Part shown: positions 58,901-64,000 of the stretch, one piece after another
How the letters are laid out: every line of letters starts with the position of its first letter
Position numbering within the stretch: the stretch's first letter is position 1
DNA from: Litoditis marina
Lineage: Eukaryota; Nematoda; Chromadorea; Rhabditida; Rhabditidae
Assembly (NCBI GenBank): GCA_964036275.1
Contig: OZ038439.1
Coordinates: 12,257,095 to 12,321,094 of the forward strand
Direction of reading: 5' to 3'
DNA length: 64,000 nt
The notes under the pieces: model-generated
Told to the model about the DNA's origin: nothing
Seen by the model: the letters and a program-made list of their open reading frames with translations, nothing else
Databases searched by the model: none
Program-made: the position numbers and the translations under genes

Positions 58901-61900
58901 CTGTGATCAAAGGTCAACTTACGAATTTTCAACTTTTCAGGAAAACCAGTAAAAACATGATTCAAAATCATTTTCATGAAATGAGTCGTACATTTCCGAA
59001 TTCCTTGGGAAAATCTCTATCCGATTCAACAATGAATTGAAGAAAAAAACTCAAAAGCGCGCGGTGCGCGCCGGCGCGTAATCACTATCAAAACACGACT
59101 TTCGGCAAGCCAGTGTGGAAAATTTTTGGTCACCTTTTTATTTCTTTTTTGCACAGCGCAACATTTCAGAACAAGACGAACAAAATTATGTAGGTCAAAA
59201 AAAAATTTGACCTGCTTTGAAATTTCAACGTTACAGCGTGCGCGCGCAACTCTACGAAATTTTTCGAAATTTGCAGCAAAGATGCGGACTGGTTGAATCT
59301 ATACATGTTCCAAATTTCAGCCCAATCGGACGAGTCTGACTTTTGCCGTTTGTGAAAATTTTTGATCTACGCGTCATTACGCGCCGCGCGCATGCAGAAA
59401 TTGCAAAATCTGCAACTATTCACATGAGCCCGAGTTTTGCGCACAATTTAAAACTAATTCCAGCTCCTCAAATTCATTCCGCCGGTCGGTAGAAGCGTGC
59501 AATGGGGCTCAATTTAGCCAAAAACACGTTTCGGGCCCTAAAAATCGATGAAATCAATAATCTCGAAATTTTCTCAAAGATTCGAATTTAGTGGCCTACT
59601 ACGGTTCTGTCGCCGTAGAGCTTGTGTTTTCACGACTTTTCATCTCTGAGATCTGAAAATCGCGCTTGTCGCGCGCGCGCCGCGCGCAAAGTTGCGGCTG
59701 GACCCAAACTTTTGCTTCAGAATGACCGCCGTCAAAAGTTCTACGACCCAGTATACTTTTTGGCCCGAGCTTATTCGCTGTTTTTGAGAAAATCAAAAAA
59801 AAACAATTTTTTTTGCAAAAAGTTTACCTTTTTAAAACACGCGCAGCGCGCGCCGCGCAAAATTTGGAAAAACATTGTTTCGCCCAATCGATTGGAAACT
59901 ATTTAGGCAAACTTTTTTATTATTACAGCAATTTGTAAAAATCAACATGCCAGCCGCCACACTTCTCCAAACACGAAAATTTTACTTCTTGGCGGAAAGT
60001 GCACGACGTTTGGGCGTCGTGTGCACGCGTGCATGCACGTTTTCACAAAATTCATACACGAATCGCGAGCTGAGGACATTTAGATCCAGAAATTTCTAAG
60101 CGCGTCAAAAAGTCTATACGGCATGGCGCGCTACGCGCGCGGAAAGGCAGTCATAGGCGCTGGAGTAGCGTAAAACCTCCACGGCCTTTATAAAATATAG
60201 ATAGATCCGGCTAAATTCCACTTATTCGAAACACTGATGTAACTCACGTAGTTACAACTACATTCCAGTAATAGGCACCCCTATATCTGGCCAACTATTA
60301 GAATGACTTGGTTCAACTAAACAAACAGTAGTTTTCCAGGTATATATTCATTTTTTGTGACCAATGTAAAGGCTGAAACCCATACACAAAACGGAAATGA
60401 TTGCGAACTTTTGCTCGCCGATGAAGCTGAAGGAAAAAGGAAGGGTAGGTTCTATAATTGTGGTTGGTAACGTTGTGGAAATAACTATGTATGAACACTA
60501 TCTCTAGTCTAGTGTTTCTTTTTTTCAAAACAGCCCCGCCCCATACGGCAGTTTGATCCGGTTGCTTCTCGCTCAGATGAATTCAAACTATAATCATGCT
60601 TTGTTCATAATCAGGTCACTGCCTATAACGCGTTTTTATGTTGATAGATAGTTTGCACACTAGTAACAACGAATTTGCGTTTCCTTCCAGTCATAATAGT
60701 TCAGAAAAAAGTTCAGAAAAAAGTTTTGGAAAGAGAGAAAGATTCGTCAGACTAGGATTCTTGCACCGGGATACTCATGCATACGGCCTCAGATACAAAT
60801 TTGAGTGATTCATTGATTTCTTCTTCATGTTCAGGTCCACTTCCAATTCTCGACTCTGTTGTTTTGTACGCTTTCGGAGCACTGACCATCTTAGCTTTCG
60901 CACCCAAAGTACTGCCTCCTGTATACCTTCGGTTGGTTGATGTTTTGTTCCAACTGACTACGTAGAATTTCAGTCATTCTGACAGAGATCTTGACGGTGT
61001 GCCAATAAATTTTCTACTCAATGTTTTTCAAAGAAAACATAGTTTTTCTTGAAAGTGTCTTTGTTGGCTTGTCGTCACAACAACCTCTTCTCATCATTCC
61101 ACTTCATTGAATATCTCTGACGTGTTGAAAACATGACATAACAGAGGCAATGACAAAAATTATGTTCAGAGTCTTGAGAATTTGCAATTCGAGAAAAAAA
61201 TCGTGATTAGAGAAGTTTTTTTCCACGATCAAAATCATAATATTACTACTTTCTTCCCATATAGTGATCCTTTAGTAACAAAAAATCATCTGGTTCGATG
61301 AGAATTTGTAATTATTTTTCTTGAAAGGTTGAACTTGATGTTTACTCAGACTGGTTGTAACCATTCTAACGGGAGCTGTGATGATATGTGGAACGAGAGT
61401 TCAGTCCATGCTCGTGTCGAATAGACTGTTCTCCTATCTGGGAGATATATCGTATTCGCTGTACCTAGTTCACTGGCCTATCTATACATGCATAAAGCTG
61501 CTCTACCCGTCAAGTACTACAGGTAAGTTATCTATCACATAATAACTTTTGTTTGGATTGTCCTTTTCTGATTCTTTCCAGTTGATTTTGTCGGCCAATT
61601 ACACAAGCAACCAGGTTGATATCAACCAAAAAGCAACCCGGTTGCTTTTGTAAAGAAAATTAGGTTGCTTTCAGAAAGCAACCGAAAAGCAACCAAGTTG
61701 CTTTTTAGAGCCAACCGACCTTTCTTTACGAATGCAACCAGTTTTGTGAAGTAATAGAGCTTGTTAATTTCAATATCAACCCGGTTGCTTTTGTAAAGAG
61801 AGGTTGGTTGCCTCTTCAATGCAACCCGGTTGCTTTTTAGTTGCTTTGAAAATCAACCGGATTTTTTTCACAAAAGCAACCGGGTTAACTTTTGGTTGAT

Positions 61901-63924
61901 ATCAACTCGGTTGCTTCTGTAATCCGCCTTGGTGTGGAAGACACAAACACAAACAGTGGTAGGTTCAAACTGATGGTGAACTGATGATACACGTATATGG
62001 ACAAATTAGAGATTTCGCGTTTGGAATTTGAGGCATCGAATACGAATATGATATTAACATTTGGAACAAAGAATGTTTTTTTCAGTTTCTGTTTTATACT
62101 TCCATGCTCTTTCTTCTCATTAGGTTCTCTTAGACGAATTGGTGCATTTTCACCGCGCATTGATGCTTTATCGTAGATACAATTTTTAGAATAGAGCCTC
62201 AAAGTAATCTTCGAATTGTATTATACCAAAGCATTGTACTGTAGTAATCTTCGAATTGTATTATATCAAAAAAAGATAGATTGAAAACTTATGTTAATTA
62301 CAGGTCTTTTTATTGGCATATTCTGTTCCTGCTGCCTATCTATTCTGCTTACTGAGACCTATGAGAAAATATATCTAAAAGCTGAAAAACCAAAGATTCT
62401 TGCACTCATTTTTGTCTTGTATTGTGTTTGTATATCTTTGTTGGTACTTTCCAACATTGATAAACATAATGTGCTATCACGAGCAAGGAAACAAAACATG
62501 GCAGACTATAAAAATTGGACTACCGGTGAGTTCACTCTTCCCAGAGCACGTACACGGCGAGCAAAGTTTATAAAATATCCGCCTGGAAAAAACATCCCTC
62601 AAGGTTTTTTTTTGCTGGACATCGTGCCGTATTGCTCACTTTATTCTGCTCTATTGGTTCTGTAAAAGCGATACGTGTTTTTATCTGATCGCAGAAAAAC
62701 TTTTGAAGCTGTTTGATAACTCCTGCTTGTCACGCTGAAAGAAAGGAAAAAAGATGGATGAGTAAAAAGCCTATATGTAAAAATCCTAGAAGACGAACTG
62801 TCCTCCTACATACCATTTCATCGTATTTAAATCTTAGATCAGATAATGAAGGAAAACTCCGCCTACACCAGAAATGACCGGGCCAGTCAAACCTTACAAT
62901 TGTGCAAGTACGAAGACGGCAAGGGTCCTTACAGCTGGTGTGAATTCAAGGTAAAACATAGTTTTCTTTGAAATAAGTTTTGTTCCGATCAGTTAAAGTT
63001 TCACAAATAGTCTACTTTCCTTGAGAGTTTCACCGTACGCTCATCTCACCACCAAAAAAATTACTGTATCTTGTAAATTTTCATCTAAGAGGAATTCGTA
63101 TTTCACAACTTTTCCCCCGAACAAATAAAAGTTTTGGATCACGTTTCAGATTTATACAGAAAAAAACTGGTAATTTCTCTTTCAAAGCACATCCACTCTG
63201 TACTGTTGAGAATATATTTGATCATTCAACACTAAAAAAATTACCAACCGTTTCGATTCTAGAAACAAACCTAGTGTACGAAAAATTCAGGAGACTTAGT
63301 AAAAAAGTTGAAGAACATACTAAATTAGTATTTTTCTTCTTCTTTTTTTCCAGTCTCTGTTTTATTTTCAGAACATCACAGGCAGCGGGAAGAACAACAT
63401 AATGATACTGGGCAACAGCTACGCGCCAAACAACGCACCAATAATTTATGAAAGCTGTCGCGATAAAGCGTACAATATGACACTTTATAGTATTCCGGGT
63501 ATGAAAAATTTCTGTTTACTGAAAAAATGTCTACTTCAAACAGCAGAGTTCACCACTGAATTCATCTGAGAACAATCCACATGTTTTTCTTCTCCGAACA
63601 AGAACAAGTGAGACGTAGTTGATACAAGTGAGAGAGACGTAGCCTTCAAAAGTCAACAATCCAAAAAAAAACACTTCTGCGAAAATCACCACGGCATGCG
63701 GGGATAAAACGGACAGATCCAGGCATGCCGTGAGCGAACTATTCTCTGAGTATGAACTATATCCGTTTTGCAGATTTTGAAAACAAATGAAGATGCAAAC
63801 ATTGCTTCATTTCAGGTTGTGAGGCTTTTTTGAAGTCCGCCGGGAAAAAATGTGCCGATTGGTACACAAAGTTTCTCGATGCAGTAAAACAGAGCAGGCC
63901 TGATGTTCTTTTTATGCTATTCAG
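49910..63924 (+). CDS. Second OAC-like acyltransferase gene, 5' part and start of SGNH (runs off window)
   Basis: Ten exons in matching phase: 49910-50025, 50365-50629, 50964-51102, 51322-51411, 60835-60931, 61350-61522, 62304-62525, 62838-62950, 63372-63498, 63816-63924; the last donor is GTATAC and the gene continues to the right. About 483 residues are visible. The acyltransferase-3 part has DLQGIRGYAI, His24 in LFHFF, YYRRIKRIVPM, HTWSLAVEMQFY, IWQFAMG and GDISYSLYLVHWP. The SGNH start has Ser421 in LGNSYAPN, then RPDVLFMLFR. Intron 4 is 9.4 kb and full of repeats. Compared with relatives about 20 residues seem absent at this join, so a small exon could be hidden there. Predicted role: transfer of acyl groups across or at a membrane; substrate unknown. 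Confidence 0.87.
51501..53901. mobile_element. Candidate TIR transposon, about 2.4 kb, in intron 4
   Basis: It begins GGACAACTCCCCCC and ends GGGGGGAGTTGTCC, inverted to each other and flanked by TA on both sides (51499-51500, 53902-53903), as in Tc/mariner-type insertions. Long C tracts lie inside each end (51510-51529; 53858-53873). AGATGTAATC occurs on both outer flanks. I find no transposase frame, so it is a non-autonomous candidate. Confidence 0.5.
54175..54424. repeat. GC-rich block with short repeats
   Basis: The sequence is strongly CG-rich (GCCGGCGCGGCCGCCGCG). It has two copies of GGGCATCGCTGCGCGGCAAGA at about 54292 and 54357, unlike the AT-rich surroundings. Confidence 0.6.
54425..57148 (+). 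repeat. 149-bp satellite array, about 18 units, in intron 4
   Basis: The period is exactly 149 through most of the array. Landmarks are TGCAAAAACTTTTTTGACTCC, GAATCGGCTGATTTTCCC, GTGAGTTATGC(T/C)GGAAG and CACATAAGGGTCCCCCACATGG. Diagnostic variants recur at a step of four units (596 bp), for example the segments at 55156-55362 and 55752-55958. Units at both ends are more diverged. Open frames here, including the long minus-strand one at 56810-57217, are satellite sequence. Confidence 0.96.
57170..60834. other. Rest of intron 4: CpG-island-bearing repeats
   Basis: No exon is identified. From 59055 to 60140 the AT-rich DNA is punctuated by GCGCGC-type islands (59057, 59233, 59379, 59670, 59840, 60030, 60125), like those inside the TIR element at 29611-30781. 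A shared CCCAATCGAT word lies near 59883 and, inverted, near 29931. Another MITE-end fragment is at 60777-60791. Confidence 0.5.
58541..58620 (-). repeat. tRNA-like sequence in intron 4
   Basis: The minus strand has ATAGCATAGCGGTTGCG (A-box-like) and GCGGGTTCGATCCCGC (B-box-like, a T arm with a 5-bp stem but only a six-base loop). No acceptor stem closes it well. It is a SINE head or tRNA relic. Confidence 0.45.
61604..61917. mobile_element. GGTTGC-rich palindromic MITE in an intron
   Basis: The inverted ends share GTTGATATCAACC(A)AAAA and ACCCGGTTGCTTTTGT. About ten further GCAACC/GGTTGC words in both directions fill the inside. It lies in the intron between 61522 and 62304 of the second OAC gene. 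Confidence 0.7.
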
Positions 63925-64000
63925 GTATACTCTGTTTCACCAATAAAGTCCTTCTACAGTAATCTTTTAAATTTTTGGGAGGCTCTGATTCATAGTATAC

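Noticed and set aside
62526..62665. Continuation of the second OAC frame past 62525
   Set aside because: A GTGAG donor at 62526 and a matching-phase acceptor at 62837 restore family sequence; the read-through is intron.

Overview
The window is eukaryotic nuclear DNA, most likely from a rhabditid-type nematode. It is AT-rich, and its genes are cut into many exons whose splice sites follow GTGAG/GTAAG...TTTTCAG. The dominant gene family is the nematode OAC type: an N-terminal acyltransferase-3 membrane domain plus a C-terminal SGNH domain. I cannot name genus or species from the sequence alone.

Layout. 1-3.75 kb: no gene I recognise; a weak two-exon candidate, a 17-bp tandem repeat and two inverted copies of a palindromic MITE. 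3.76-6.14 kb: a complete-ended LTR retrotransposon (244-bp LTRs, 5-bp target duplication) that carries gag and protease only. 6.1-21.7 kb: repeat-rich DNA with a few small gene candidates (9.3 kb minus, 11.3-12.0 kb minus, 14.7-16.1 kb plus, 19.9 kb plus), MITEs, a recent 238-bp tandem duplication and an unusual 91-nt three-way-junction fold at 18.6 kb. 21.77-29.41 kb: a near-complete OAC-like gene of about 16 exons. 29.6-30.8 kb: a terminal-inverted-repeat element with CpG-rich islands, then a (TA)n tract. 31.15-34.73 kb: a 155-bp satellite array interrupted by a tRNA-derived insert. 35.9-40.1 kb (minus): a Penelope-like reverse transcriptase locus with an apparent spliceosomal intron and one frameshift. 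40.97-42.70 kb (minus): the 3' half of another OAC gene. 42.95-44.97 kb (plus): the 3' half of a core-2/I-branching type glycosyltransferase (GT14). 45.4-45.8 kb (minus): an OAC remnant whose start codon region is fused to its C-terminal end, plus a second stray tail. 46-49.9 kb: repeats and a 449-bp tandem duplication. 49.91 kb to the right edge: a second OAC gene, still open at the end of the window, with a 9.4-kb intron packed with a 149-bp satellite, a TIR element, CpG-rich DNA and a tRNA-like sequence.

Reading the genes together: this is a local cluster of OAC copies in every state, from apparently intact to half genes to an internal-deletion scrap, mixed with a glycosyltransferase fragment. 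OAC proteins are expected to move acyl groups onto extracellular or membrane-associated acceptors. The dense repeats, with the same dispersed families in introns and between genes, are probably what made duplication, truncation and inversion here easy. All splice models were made by eye from phase and conserved protein motifs.
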